A stretch of 64,000 nucleotides of DNA, from positions 37,697,708 through 37,761,707 of the forward strand of contig CM023532.1 in the NCBI GenBank assembly GCA_013350335.1, written 5' to 3'. Below the pieces are notes generated by a model. The model was not told where the DNA came from, ran no database searches, and was given only the letters and a program-made list of their open reading frames with translations. Source of the stretch: Chimonanthus salicifolius. Lineage: Eukaryota; Streptophyta; Magnoliopsida; Laurales; Calycanthaceae. The position numbers were made by a program, and so were the translations under genes. Below are positions 50,753 to 64,000 of the stretch, one piece after another; position 1 is the first letter of the stretch; each line of letters begins with the position of its first letter.

Positions 50753-52384
50753 AAAGGGTGATGACAGGTACTATACATTCCTTGTTTGAAGTGTGCCAAT
50801 AATATGGGACTTCATAATTCTTTTCATATACATGAAAAATGTTCCTGACGGAAAAAAAAAATTCTCTTGCCATTCATAGTATATGAGTTGAAATAAATGT
50901 CTCAGCTTCTTTCTTTATTGTTTTCTTCTTCCATTGAAAATTCATCTGTTTGCCAGTTTTACATCCAGCGAATGATGTTCTTTCTTTTTCTTGAGTTCCT
51001 GGGCATCATTTATTATTTCACTTCATTATAAATTAACTAAAATGATGAACTTATTGTTCCGATTATGAGCTCTAGCCCAGATAGATGTGATAAATGGTTC
51101 TATAGATGATCATTTCATAATTCATACTATGTTGATGCATCTCATTTTAAGATTCAGCTTCATTGTTTCTTGGACCTTCTAGTTGTTTTATGAGTATCAT
51201 AGACGAACTAAGGGAGGTAAATAAACATGGACCTATTACACTTACACATGGAACGCATGGACAAGTTCTGCTCATGATGGCTTTGGCATTCATCAAATGC
51301 TCATGAAATACTTAGAAGCAAGCATACAGATCAAGCCAAACTGAAAGCTCAAATCCTCTCTCAGAAGATGAGATCCAAGAAACTCTTGTGCTTATGCACG
51401 ACGCAATGCTCTGCATGAGGACTCACAATCAGTGACAAAAGCACACTATCAACTAGGATATCATAATAGTTGTTTATGCTTAGGGCTTTTGTATCATATC
51501 ACATCAGTTCTATTACTGTTGCCAGTTCTTGTATAGATTCTTTTCAAAGCTGTCTAAATTTTATATCCCATGTCATTAAAGCTGAGGAATTATTTGATCC
51601 TTGATTTGAGGAATTGCAATGAGAAAAGGGAAAAGACCAAAAATTTGAAGCTGAAGATCCATTTCCTATCGCCTGCTTGGATTCATTTTTCTGGAGGAGT
51701 GTGGGGATCCATTTTCATTACAAAATTTGCTATCTACTTGTACGATCTGATATCTGATCAACCATCGGTAGATCGAAACACCCAATAACTTTCATGCATG
51801 AGTTGAATATCCAAGTTCTCTATTCTAATCAGCATTTGACACACAAAAGAAGAATGCAGTCTACAAATCATTACCATTGTAGTGTGACATGTTTTGAAGT
51901 TTCCCTCTAAGTAATCACTTTTTTTAGGAAAATCTGCCATTGTTTAACCCACTGCAATAATAACATACGAGACGATTGCTTGAACTAATTTCAGCAAAGG
52001 CTACTATTGATTCTAATGCCAGTATTTTAGTACCTATGACCTGAAATTTTCTATTCTTGAGTTTCCAGGAGAGTCTACTAGATTTCTTGCTTTAGCAACA
52101 AATCCCTTTAATGGACCATGGTGCTATTTAATGGCATAAAATGTCTGCTCACTCCAAAATTCTGTCATCTCTGTTTCTTGTTCTAATACATTTTCTTTCA
52201 TATTGAAATCATAAAATTGGGTTACTTGAAGGTGCACCCATGGATGTCTCACTATGCAAAAATGCAGAATCTTGTTAAAAGAATGCAAAATTTGTGACAA
52301 CACTTCCTTACAGGCATTAGCTCCACAGGTGCTTATCTGCTTGATGGTATGATAATTTACCTTGGGTTGTAGTTGGACTGTCCT
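50753..52384. other. SYT3 3' flank
   Basis: It probably holds the 3' untranslated region in its first part, possibly with an intron starting at 50768. A polyadenylation site could not be assigned. No other gene was seen. Confidence 0.45.
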
Positions 52385-52540
52385 GGATGGGTTATGATTG
52401 GTTTGGTCTAAGCTTCTAAGATTAGATTAGAGATCTTGGGTTCTACTCCTTCCGGACTTATCTGCTTATCTAATATACGAGGCTTGCAGGTGGTTTATTG
52501 TATTTATGGGATTAGTCTCACCTTCAATTATAAAAAAAAT
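52385..52540 (+). mobile_element. SINE
   Basis: A tRNA-like head (tggtttggtctaagcttc ... gggttctactcc) with the same 3' end as the other SINE copies here (gggattagtctcaccttcaa), then an A-rich tail at about 52529-52540. Confidence 0.6.
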
Positions 52541-52686
52541 ATGCCGTATTTTTAAAAATTTCTATTGAAATTTTAGAGAGAATTTTAATTCAATTGAGTG
52601 GGTAATCAAATTCATTGACCAGTGGTTCAGGTAGTAGCCTTCAGGTGGATCCTATTTAGATTTGTCTGCAAGGTATTGCCTTGTAA

Positions 52687-53133
52687 ATGAAATTGATATT
52701 TTATCATTTTGCGCAGGCACCATCTCGTGACAAAATTGATATTTCATCATTTTGTGCAGGGCACAATCTTGACAAAATTGATATTTTATCATTATGCTGA
52801 ATCGCTTTAAGACAAAATGAAAGACGTATCAATTTCTTTTGAGATAGTGCTCAGTGTTGGTAAAGACAATGGTGCCCAAATCAATTCCTTGTATATTATA
52901 TAATACTAATTATTTCAGTTTTTATGAACAGTCTGATTTAGGAATTGGTGTTTTTACCAGCATTGGGCACCATCTTCTGATAAAATTGTTATTTTATTAT
53001 TTTGTTGAATTATTTTAAATTTGATCTTTCAATTTATTGCGATAAAATAAAAGGCAAAATGAAAAAAAAAGTACCAATTTCTAATGAGATGGAGTTCAGT
53101 GTTAGTAAAAACATCGGTGCCCAAATCAATCCA
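52687..53133. repeat. Two related foldback/MITE copies
   Basis: The right copy (about 52930-53133) has inverted ends: ttggtgtttttaccagcatt...caccatct and agatggagttcagtgttag...aacatcggtgccc. A partial copy lies at 52687-52893 (ttgatattttatcattttg repeated, ending caatggtgcccaaatcaatt). It is related in style to the foldback at 29.04-29.2 kb. Confidence 0.55.
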
Positions 53134-54949
53134 TTTTATAAACAGTCTGTCTATTAACTTAAACAGCACTTAATATTTGTTCTTTTCAATTGATTCAATT
53201 CAATTTGAACATGATTTCATCTAAGTGATATTTGGGATTGAGAACTTGCAGGTATAGGGGGTAGATCTAAAGTGGCAATTTCCTGACCAACTTGTCAACA
53301 TATCGACCTAACTTATTATTAAGTCAGTTTGATGTGACTTGGATCATAAAGCCAAACCCAAATTAGTTCTAGGTTGTGTTTTACATGCAAGAATCTCACT
53401 GAATAAAGCTGAAAGCCAGATTTTGGTGATGAAAAAGTAAAGAGAAGTAATAAAATAAGGAAATCAGTATTTTTTATAATAAAAGACATTTATGGATCTT
53501 TTAACCACTTAGATGATTTTCTTTTTTAAATTAAAGTGTTCAGGTTAATTAAAGCATCTGATTATTTTTTGAGACATGCATAAATCTTTCTATCTACATA
53601 CACTGAGTAACATTACGAAGAGTAACTTTTTGTATTGAGAGTGAATTAAAATAGATAAATATATTAAAGTAACATAATTAAGTTAGTAATATAAGCTTTG
53701 ATTTGTCAAAAATGTGTGGGCAGCTTGAATGAATGATAAGAATAGAATTTGGGGAGATTGGTCAAAGCAAGGCACTGCCCAAAAGGCCAAATGCTTAGAT
53801 GACCAGAGGAAAGAAGAAAAGTAGAAATACAGCAAAGGCCATGAGCAGTCACTTGTAAATAGTGACTTTTTTTCAGAAGTGGACTTTCATAGAATAAGAC
53901 TTTTTTTATTATGATTTTATTAAAAAATATTTATTTTAATGACGCTTTAGAGTACTCTATGAAAGTTCACTTATAGAGAATCCTCGTTCCAGTTGAGGTC
54001 ATGTGTTTCCTCTAGTACACCCAATCTCTCCATATGCTATGTGAGTTCTTTCCATGACACTTAAAAAAAAAAGGAAAAATAGTGACATTTGAATTTTAAT
54101 AATATATTAATTTATTAAAAAACTAATTTTATCAAAGTAAGTTGGAGAGATTTTTATTATTATGATTACGAAAAGTAAGTTTTGTTTAAATTTTTTTATT
54201 TATTTAATTTAAACAAATGGAGGTTACAATTGACAAATAGTTTTATTTTACTTGTTCAATTTCCTTAATTTAAATATGATAAATATTTGAAGTGATTAGT
54301 TTCTTTTACTTTTCACATCAACAAATGATTTCTTTGATTTCATGAGGACTCTTATCAAATGTCATATACTTCAAATTTAGTCATGAAAATTTTATAACTC
54401 ATGTCATCATAGTATTTTTTTATTTGAATTTTTTTCATGAGAAAATGATTCATGACATGAATATTATATTGACCAAAGTTAGTTGAAACCAAAGCAATCA
54501 AAGTCTTGACAACCTTTGATTGCTTTACTTGAGGAAGAAATCCAATGCTTTTATTTTGAGTGAATGGCACATTGGCACTACCAAGTGCCAACCAACCCAC
54601 TAGCCAACCATCCCAATCCCTTATCTGCCATCACCAAATCTCCTTTTATTTTGTTTGTTCAACTTACACACTTGCTTTTCCTAGTTTTAGTTCAATGAAC
54701 ATCAAGTGCCACTACCAATAGCATCAATGTTACAAGCCCACAACTCATGAAATTGTCAGTTGTGTCAATCAATCAGTACCAACCAATTGATGAGCCAACT
54801 CATTCATGGGCCAATCTAAGAAAAAAGAATTAGTTGTTTGTGTTTGTATTTTGTTTTTGAGATTTTAATGTTTGACTTATTTTTCAGGTTCTATATATAA
54901 TGATATGATATTTTCAGTATATATTGTATATCAGTTTGTATATATATAT

Positions 54950-55123
54950 GCTAACTTTGGTGTAGTTTAGTTGGTTACCTTCCGTCTTAGGAAGTGGAAG
55001 GTCACGAGTTCGAGTCCCCATGACCTAACCCTGGTGTGCCTTAAGGGTAAGGATCCACTCGTAAGGGTTTTACGCTGGGTATCCTACAGTTTTCCACACG
55101 TAAATTCAAAAAAAAAAAAAAAT
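54950..55123 (+). mobile_element. tRNA-derived SINE with poly-A tail
   Basis: Box A-like tagtttagttggttacc and box B-like gagttcgagtcccc, then a body with ggtgtgccttaagggtaagg, ending in an A run at 55109-55123. The relatively intact promoter boxes suggest a young insertion. Confidence 0.75.
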
Positions 55124-56040
55124 CTTTAAAGAGATTTCTCAAGTCTCTCTATTTAAGGAGGATGCTCTCTAAATAATGAGGTGAATATAAAATTTGAGCT
55201 TCATCTGATTTTAGAATTTAAAAATTTGGTTGCTACAAAATCATTATTTTTTTCATAACCCATTTCACAAGGTTATGATGACCAGAAAGACGAGTTTTGC
55301 TTGGATTATATCATCCATGAAATTTTCTATCCATCTAACCCACCCTTATGGGGTCCCTTTCATGATAAATGCATTGTCTCCCCGTTTAAAATATTTTCTA
55401 TAATTTAGATGATGTATCCATTGAAAAAAAAAATAGTGTCTATAAGGCCTTAAATGATTAAGAGCTCCAAAAACTCTTATATTAACCTTAAACATTCATA
55501 TCATTCATGATCAAATGGGGATTTAAATTAATGTGATCTCTAAGGTGCATGTCAATCAAGGGATATTTCAGTAATTAGACAATCCAAATGAGTCAAAATG
55601 GTGAAGCTAAGTGATAAACTCCTACAGTTGATGTTACTTTAAAGATGGCACCATTTCTACGATTGACTTCAAAAATAAAGAAAGAAAGGAACAAGAGGCA
55701 GTCCCTTTCAATATTTGGCTGGTTGGTTACATGTTTAAATCAAAATAGTAACAATTTTAATTCACACTTAAAGTTTTATTGGTGGTTGAGCATTGAAACC
55801 CATCCACAATAATTTCAGTAGTGCCGCCTTTTATTTCTCCTCTCACTCATTTGATGGGGACTAAGATTTTTTTTTTTTTTTTTTGTAAATTGGTTAATCA
55901 TGAATTAGATAATTTATTTTTATAAGATTTATTTTACATAATTAGAATGAGTTTATTTCAGTGATTTACACTTGTACAAGAAATGTCTCAATATTTGACT
56001 TAAACAAATCATTCTAAGTATAATTTTAAACTGTCAAGAA

Positions 56041-56849
56041 TTTTAATTGTCTATATGACTTTAGCTTAATCTAACAGTATCATAAAATGTGATTAAGATA
56101 GAGTATAAATTGTGAAATTTTGATGACCAAAATGTTCAGGTCTCTTAGAGTACTCAACTAATCTTTAGGGCATGTGCAAGTCTCTCTATTCATACACACC
56201 GAATAATTCTATTGAGAATGACCCTTTAGGATAGAATAAGAGTCGAACTCAGAACTTTCAGTTCCCGAAAGCAGTATAGATATATACTTGACTTACAATA
56301 AACTGATTTAAGAGAAAATAATTTTTCAAATATTTTTTATTTTCACCAGTTTTGAGCATAAGCAGCCTAAAAAATCAACCAAGTTGAAGATGATGCAAAT
56401 CTCCACACAAAGCCACAAGTTGAGAGTCCGACAATTGAGTGGGTGGGTTCTTTTGTCAACTTGTTTTAATTGTCTATATGATTTAAGCTTAATCTAACAG
56501 TATCTTAAAAAGTCATTAAGAAAGAGTATAAATTGAGAAATTTTGATGACCAAAGTATTCAGGTCTCTTAGAGTGCTCGATTAGTCTTTGCAGCATGTGC
56601 AAGTCTCTTTATCCATACACACTGAGTAACTCTACAGAGAATGTCCCATTAGAATGAAGTGAGAATCGAACTCAGAACTTCTATTTCTCAAAGAAAAGTG
56701 TAGATATATATTCAATTCATAGAAAATAATTTTTTGAATATTTTTTATTTTCACCCCTTCAAGTTGAAGATGATGCAAATCTCCACACAAAGCCACAAGT
56801 TGAGAGTCTGACAATTGAGTGGGTGGGTTCTTTTGCCAACTTATTTTAG
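56041..56849. repeat. 423-bp tandem segmental duplication
   Basis: Copy 1 starts at 56041 and copy 2 at 56464 (ttttaattgtctatatga). Both contain ttttgatgaccaaa, a minus-strand SINE remnant (aggtctcttagagt...aatcgaactcagaact) and ccacacaaagccacaagttg. Copy 2 lacks about 35 bp. The divergence is modest, so it postdates the SINE insertion. Confidence 0.9.
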
Positions 56850-57215
56850 TCCATAAAAGCTCCCTTTTTCAAAAGAAAAGGCTCCATCTTTTACATACAA
56901 AGTTATTCCTACCCACAAGAGAACATGAACAAGGGACCAAGCCAATGACTTTATTTATTTTTCTCTTTCATTTCATTGATACTTTTGAGAGCACAAATGC
57001 TCCCAAGTCCCAACTTGTGGATTGAATACATGGAGTGGAGAAAGAACAAGAAAAGGAATCCCAAGTGCTCCTTTGTGGGGTTTGCAACTCCTTTTCCATC
57101 CCTTGGATTGACATACTTTTCTAGGTCAAGTCAACATAAAAGGCTTGAGGCATTAGTCAGGCTCTTTGAATGGGAGCGTCCCATGGAAACAGTGCCCTAC
57201 ATTTTGAGTGGCTGA

Positions 57216-60200
57216 TTAAGCTTTTCACCAAAGAAGAAGAAATAGTATATTGAAAAATAATTATTTATTGTGAATTTGAGTAATTACTTATAGTGGAGTT
57301 TCACATTTATTTTTATTTTTTTTCTTTCACATTCATGATTATATCTTGAATTGAATTCTTATCTAATTTGAATCAATTCTGAGATACATTCGGTAATATA
57401 TGAAGTTTTGTGAATCAATTCTGAATATCGGCTCACAAACTGACGCAACGAGAAGTCCATTGGAAAGTTTTTTCCTTAAACTCTAAAATGTGATTAATTT
57501 AATTTTTTTTAATGTTTAAACTTTACAACTTCAAAAATGCTCTTGATTGATCCGATTGACATATTTTTTGAGCGAATACTCAAATAAACCCCTTTTCTAC
57601 AAATTCATTAACACTCTATTGATGGGTTTAATGACTAGACCTTTGAAATATGAGAATTCCATGCTGAAAGTAGTTTAAGTTTTTAAAATTCTAAAAAATA
57701 AAATTTAAAATGTCAACCAGTAGGAATTTTTTATACACTACTAAGATTACTTATCATTTACTATTTAACATTTTTATTCAACATTCTATAATTTTTTTCT
57801 TCTTCAACATTGAATGATAAGATTGATAGAATTTTACTAAATGTTCTATAAGAAAATAATGGGAATCGAATGTGAATGTCAAACATCTCTTTGATTCGTT
57901 AGGTCTTTGATAAGATTGATCATGATATTATTGAAACAGCTAAACATCATATCAACCGTTGATTACAATGTTGTGAGAGAATCTTATCCCATTTTTCAAA
58001 TCTTTTATGATGTACCCATTGTTTTAAGTATGAACGTGGGGAACATTGATTTAAAGCTTTGGTCAGTTGGTGCAATGACGTTCAAATTAAAAGTGAATGA
58101 GATGCCCCACTGCTCTGACCTGTATTTATTCATTAGGGGCAAAATTTAGGTTGGGTTTTAACTCTATCCTCATGACCTAGAAATCAATAGGTTGTCATAG
58201 GTTTGGATTATAGTTTTATATATTTTGAGTCGGGTTGGAAAAAATAAATCTGCATGAATAAGTTGAGAAATTTAAAAGCAATCCGATCTGATTCGAGTAC
58301 ACTAAATTATAAAACAACACTTACGTTGAGTCAGGTCAGAAATTCGGATCAGGTCGAATCGGGTTGAATAACTCAGGTCAGCAATTCGAGTCAAGTTGAG
58401 TCGAGTTCAATAATTTTTTATATGGGTTAAGTTGGGTTTATTAAAACCCAACTCGACCCGAGTTTCAGGCTTTCAGCCCTAGTATTCATGTAGGCTGAGA
58501 GTCATTGAATTATCTTAAATTTTATTTTATTTTGATTGAAAATAAATTATTAATTTTTTTAATCAATTCATTAGTGAAAATATATTAAATAAATATTATC
58601 AAAGATAAAATAAAAATAAAAAATAAGAATTTTAATTCAGTGACAAAAATGTCGGAGCATTTTATAATTTTGTCTATTAAAAATGTTTAGTGATGTGTTA
58701 TCATAAATATCTTTAATAGAAATGGATGCTCTTAACAGGGATTCAAAATTTGGTATTATATTTTTCTCTCTCTATTTCCTTTTAACGATATTGACCGATT
58801 AAGAATCATATAGGATATTTGGACCCCTGTATTATCTCTCTTTTTAAGTGTAAGATAGATTTGTGCCTTTTCAATAAAGAAGAGAACTGACATCAGTAAC
58901 TTAATTATTTCCATCTAAACATGCTTTTGAGGATAATTATTCTTTAATACGACGTGTAAGTCAAAATTTTATAAAATATAATATCACTCTAAGAGTTTAT
59001 TTAACTTTTTTTTCTGTGGGCATTCTTGTCATTCATCCTTATCTTGAAGATGTGGCCCACCTCTCTCAATCATCGTCTCACATGTGTCAAATTTATATAC
59101 ATGCATGCATGTACTGTACTCTACAACCTTCCATGGTCGTGGCATTTATTGGTCGTCGGCTAATGCTAACCTTGAATCAGATACTAGCTTAGGAAACATT
59201 AAAGGTTTTGGTTATAATTTCAATACTCAATAAGTTATTTTTCTTTTAAAATAATTAAAAAAAAAAATCTACAACCTTGAATTTGACATGGCTGACTCGG
59301 ACTTTGATTTTATTAAATCATGTTTTGAATGAATCATGAAGTTAAAATACTTGTTCATTGTATTATTCAATCGAATTTAATTTTTAGATCAATTTTAAAA
59401 TTTTAAAACAAAAAATTCACACACGATTAGATAAAGTTGAGTAAATTTTACATATGGAGTCCATTTTCATTGTGAAGAACTATTACATCTCAACATTCAA
59501 TTATTATAAATAATAGACTGTGTAATCAACTACTCAAAAGGCCTAGTTTCTATTGGATTAGATACACTATGAGTCTCTTAATTCATCATTATATATTTTA
59601 ATTTAACAGTGAATAGTTGTTATAAACAATTGATATTGAGAGTCATTGACAATTATATGAAAATGTTAAGATCCAAAAAAAAAAATTCGATAAAAAATAG
59701 ATTCATATGTAAAACTAACTCAATCTCTAATTGGCAGACTCTTTGACTCAGGAACTAGAGGTCTTAGATTTGAGCTTCGCAGTCACCTAATACCCATAGT
59801 TTGCCAAGGGTTTTATGTATCTAGAGTTTTATCTAATGCCCACGTACTTTAAATTCTTCGTCATTAAAACAGATGAAGAAGAATAATGGAAAAACAAGCT
59901 AATGTAATTTTAATTTATTTTTCACTTTTATCCTCTTTAAAAATGAATGAAAATCATTCTCATTATATTTTGATTAGCCTATCAAAGAATCTCTCTTTAA
60001 ATTAATAATTAATAATCAACGAAATTAATAATTTCTCTTTAAATTTTACGAACCTATTCAATTCTATTAAAAATATTGCTTGGATAAAATCTTTCAACAT
60101 CAGATAACTTATCCAATGGCCGTAATAGGCCACACCTAAACGTTGAATATGGTTGATTCTCCTACCATTTCTTGTTTATGGTTGCCCACTAGATGAGCAA

Positions 60201-63200
60201 AACAGTCTAATATAAGTGGGGCCCACCATAGTCATTGTCGAGATGGACCCACCCACCACCAAGTGATGAGCATGTGAAGTATTGCAACTTGAGAAAGTAG
60301 GTGTGGCGATTTTGAATTATACATTTTCAATAGAGTATATTTCTCTATAGTTGAATAAAATAGATGAAGGAGTTTATAAATGATATAATTCAAATAAAAC
60401 TAATTTTTCTATTTATCAAAATTTAATGAGATGAATTATAAAATAATAATAATTATAACAACTAAATTTTTTAAATTTAAAATTATCATATGATTTAAAT
60501 TTTATCTGCTCATTATCTTCACCATTTTCTAGTTGTCTCATTAAAAAATGAGTCACTCAATTCAAATATTAATCTTAACAAATAAAGAGAATCTCTAAGT
60601 CTTGATGGGAGTTTTCGAGTTAAAAAAATTCAAAAGATTTGAGTGACCAAAAAAAATCTGTTGCACAAATTAGGTGTACTGAGTTCGATTCATACTCTTT
60701 TCTAAAGATCTATTCTTCAAAAAATTATTTGATTTGTGTGTATAAAAAAATTTACTCATGTCATAGAAATTAATCAAATCTCTAAAAAATCATGATATTG
60801 TGAACATTGAAAAGATATTTTCAAACTTTAAAAAAATAGTCAACTCATTGTGATCTATTAGTGAGGTGGATTGTCATAAAGGTTAGCAAATCTAAGTAGG
60901 ATCATAGTCATGGGTGTCTAGTATTGGATGGATGCCACACACTTGTTTGAAAGATAAGATATTTAGAGATGCTTTTTTCATTGATTTGACACAAACATAG
61001 AGAGGGCATTGTTGTCATAGAAGAGAGATGTGACTTTGTAAAAAGGCTCAAAATTGTTTTCAAGAAAATGACCCAAATGGAATCTATAACCCCTCACTCC
61101 AACTATTCAAAGCATAAATGCCTTTCATAACATTGTAATGATACATGGTTGCCATGGTCCAAGGGTTAGTCAATGGAATATTAATACCATTACACACTTA
61201 TTAGTCATTGCAATCAGCCAACTGTAACAATTTTAAGTGTTTGACTTGATGATAAAGAATCTATCTAAAATGTTCGAGGGATTGAATTAAAGTTATCTTT
61301 AACACATAGAATTACTCTCTATAATCTAAATAGATATGTACATATTGAGAGGCTTATATATACTCTAAAGATTAGTTAAATAAAATGTCTCAGTGTTCAC
61401 TTTTATCTTAAAAAAAAATCAGGGAACTGCAATCATCATCATCATCATTATTGTCATTATAAATATTGATTTATTACATCTAATTTAACTTCTATAACTA
61501 TTTTAATTGACCACTCATTTAATTCAGTCATTTAAAGGTATAACTACAATGATAAACTCTAATCAGTTGTACTAAAGCCTATTGTTGTTATCTAGATGTC
61601 TTTTTTATCTCGTTTTAATTGTGAAGCTTATTTAAACAATATGAACTAACCCATAACTTTATCCACATGAGTTTTTAGATGAGGCTAAAGTTCATTTTTG
61701 GACCATACAAATTTTCTTACATTGTTTAGCTCTTATGAGTTATGGTGCCACTCAAATTTATGAGTTAAAAATAGAAAAAGATAACTTAAAATAGAATTTA
61801 GTGAGTTGAAAATGTTTAGTTAAATTAAATTAAATCAGGAAAAAAATTGAGATATGATTTAGTAAGTTTGAAAGATTTAACTCATCATCACCATATTTGT
61901 ATTAAACATAAAAAATAAAAAAAAATACTAAAACAAAAAAGAGATTTTATTGTTGAATTTGTTTGTGACCCTTATAAAATAAGAGAACCTCATACAAAAA
62001 TGACAAAAAATAGAAAAGATGATTTTTAATTAAATTTGGTGAGTTTGAAGGATTTCATTGGTGTTTACGTAAAAGTAAAAATATATATGTAAAATTATTA
62101 AAAAAATATGAATTTTATAAACAGATATAGTAAATTGAAAGGAAACTTCTTCATTATCTGCATAGAGAAAATCCTATTTAATAAGAAGTCTTATACAAAT
62201 CTTTAACAGTCTAAAACAACATTATGCTGCCAATTTTAACTTTTCTACCACCTTATATCAACTTTTTTTTTAATTATAATGATACAAATATTGCCATATT
62301 ATATTTTAAATATCTTTAAAAAAACAATATTTAATACTCTCAATGGGTAAATACTGTTATTATTGAAAAAACAATAATTGTTATAAATTCCTTCACACGT
62401 TCTTAACAGGTTCTTGAATAGTGCTGAGTGCTGACAATTAGCTATTTTCAAAAGGGTTTGAAATTTTGAATTCTACCGTTGATGTTGAAAGGTCGGTTTG
62501 GTTATCTCTAGACTCTGGTCAGTAGTCGGCAGCATAGTCACCAATGTAACAAATATTTTTGATATTTTTATTTTTATCACAAAAATATTGGTAAAATAAT
62601 TTTTGCGTATTAAAAACCCAACTTTATCATGTTTGCCATTTTAATGGTAAGTTCCCATTAAAATCGAGAGATTTTATCATTAAATTCCAGTTAAAAACGC
62701 TTGAACTAAATATACATTTTTTATTTATGAAATATCATCTATATTTTCAAACTCCAGCCACATTATTTATTTTTTATATTTTTTAAATAATATATTTTCC
62801 ATGAGATTTTCCCATTTAATTCCCAATAAAACCCCGAGAATTTGAAAATATCTCACTATTAACAATTGCCGTTAATATCACGAGAACGAGATTTGTGACA
62901 ATGATAGTCACAAGCGAAATAAGAAATTTTTGCTGAGGGCTAATATGCAAAATGCAATTTCGTGAGAGGTCAATATGTAATTTGTGACACATTTTAAGGG
63001 GCATTTTTTAAAAGTCTCTAAACTAATGGGGTATTTTAAAAATTTGGAAAAACTACAAATGCCTAATCACACTACGCCACACCCACCAACCCACATCCAC
63101 TTCCTTTTTTTGTCTAGGCACAAGTGGTCCATGTGAGATTCAATGTATCATTAATCCAAATTTAAATATATCTTTTAAAAAGTTTATGCATTTTCATTAT

Positions 63201-63400
63201 TGAATAAATCATGATATAATATTTAAAATTTTCATTTATGCATTCACATTGTTGATTGAATTATGATAAGTAAATATATATTTATTGGATAATTTGTTTT
63301 CAATATTAGAAAATCGCAAAGGCTTGATTAATTTAATAAATTCCATTATTATATTTAAACAATTTTTATAATAATTTATTTATCTATATATTTTTTACTA
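57216..63400. other. Gene-free AT-rich region
   Basis: No gene was supported. Remnants: a GGCCGATAT-type repeat near 58737-58826, a gggttgagt/tcgggtt-rich patch at 58200-58480, possible SINE scraps near 59740-59850 and 61290-61420, and a copy of the AT-rich family at about 61740-62060. Confidence 0.5.
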
Positions 63401-63403
63401 TAA

Positions 63404-63568
63404 GATGAGTTCCATCTGGATAATGATCCCTACACCATGAGTTTTCACCATGGTGCACCACCTTTAAAAGAAAATGATAATTTTGTCATTTTTTTTAAAA
63501 TTATCTTTTTCTTTTAAAGGTGGTGTACCATGATAAAAACTAATAGTGCATATATCATTATCGGTTCT
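63404..63568. repeat. Foldback (MITE-like) element
   Basis: Strong inverted repeat: caccacctttaaaagaaaatgataattt pairs with attatctttttcttttaaaggtggtg around a T-rich loop, extending outward to ggataatgatccctacacca / tagtgcatatatcattatc. It could form a hairpin RNA. The superfamily was not assigned. Confidence 0.75.
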
Positions 63569-64000
63569 ATCTTCGAAAAATATTTGAACATGTATGATAA
63601 TTTTTTTTTTAAGTTTCTCTAAAAATAGTTAGATTGTCAACCTATCATACCTAACATATGAGCTGCATGTAATGTGTTGGTCAAAATTTGACCGGCAGTG
63701 TTCATAATTATAATTTTGCTATAAGTCCACGAGCTTACTTGGGGCCAACTCACATTGTCTGTCCATGTTTGCTCATTATATAAAGTCATAATTGTTTTGT
63801 TTTTTATTATTATATGAAATTAGCTTTTGGCACAAATACCTTTCCTAAGTTATTTGATTTTATATTTCATTAAGAAAAGATTGATAAGTTAAATATAAAT
63901 AATTATTTCAATTGAATAAGTAAGACTAGAATTTTTATGAGTTTAAAATTTAAATCACTTTAAAATAAATTTTAATCTATGGTTGATCATTCTTAATTTG

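Noticed and set aside
54958..55020. tRNA gene from box A and box B-like motifs
   Set aside because: No full cloverleaf can be drawn, and a SINE body with a poly-A tail follows. It is tRNA-derived, not a tRNA gene.
57907..58149. 80-codon plus-strand ORF (MIRLIMILLKQL...)
   Set aside because: It is isolated in AT-rich DNA, with no motif, no neighbouring exon and no recognised family.

Overview
This window is nuclear DNA from a flowering plant. It is AT-rich, has long introns with canonical GT-AG borders, plant-type LINE, SINE, MITE and MULE insertions, and two recognisable plant genes. Residue patterns in the ethylene-signalling protein resemble both eudicot and monocot versions, so a magnoliid or other early-diverging angiosperm is possible, but that placement is a weak inference.

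Two protein-coding genes are divergently arranged (head to head), about 12.8 kb apart. On the minus strand, 16771 down to 1617 holds five coding exons of EIN2, the ER-membrane hub of ethylene signalling (1,231 residues visible). Its final exon lies beyond the left edge, so the gene is 3'-incomplete here. Its leader probably reaches about 19.7 kb. On the plus strand, 32648-50752 holds a complete 12-exon synaptotagmin gene (544 aa) that most resembles Arabidopsis SYT3: an N-terminal membrane anchor, an SMP lipid-transfer domain and two C2 domains. All twelve exons splice in frame with canonical borders.

Most of the rest is transposable-element debris. EIN2 introns carry an RT-deleted LINE with a duplicated 5' part, an RTE-type LINE scrap, a SINE with an 8-bp target-site duplication, a foldback element and four local tandem repeats. 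The intergenic region holds a three-layer nest (a SINE interrupted by a PIF/Harbinger-like element, which is interrupted by a LINE RNase H fragment). It also holds a 1.04-kb Mutator-like element with a 9-bp target-site duplication and a 161-codon ORF of unknown origin. SYT3 introns carry two LINE fragments, a Tourist-like MITE, a SINE and a TRIM-like repeat. From about 50.8 kb to the right edge I see no convincing gene, only AT-rich DNA with SINE remnants, foldback repeats and a 423-bp tandem duplication.

I found no CRISPR array, rRNA cluster, true tRNA gene or virus-derived gene. No wholly new biological system is demonstrable. The most unusual items are the Mutator-like element with its ORF, the nested insertion, and an AT-rich repeat family present in at least three places.
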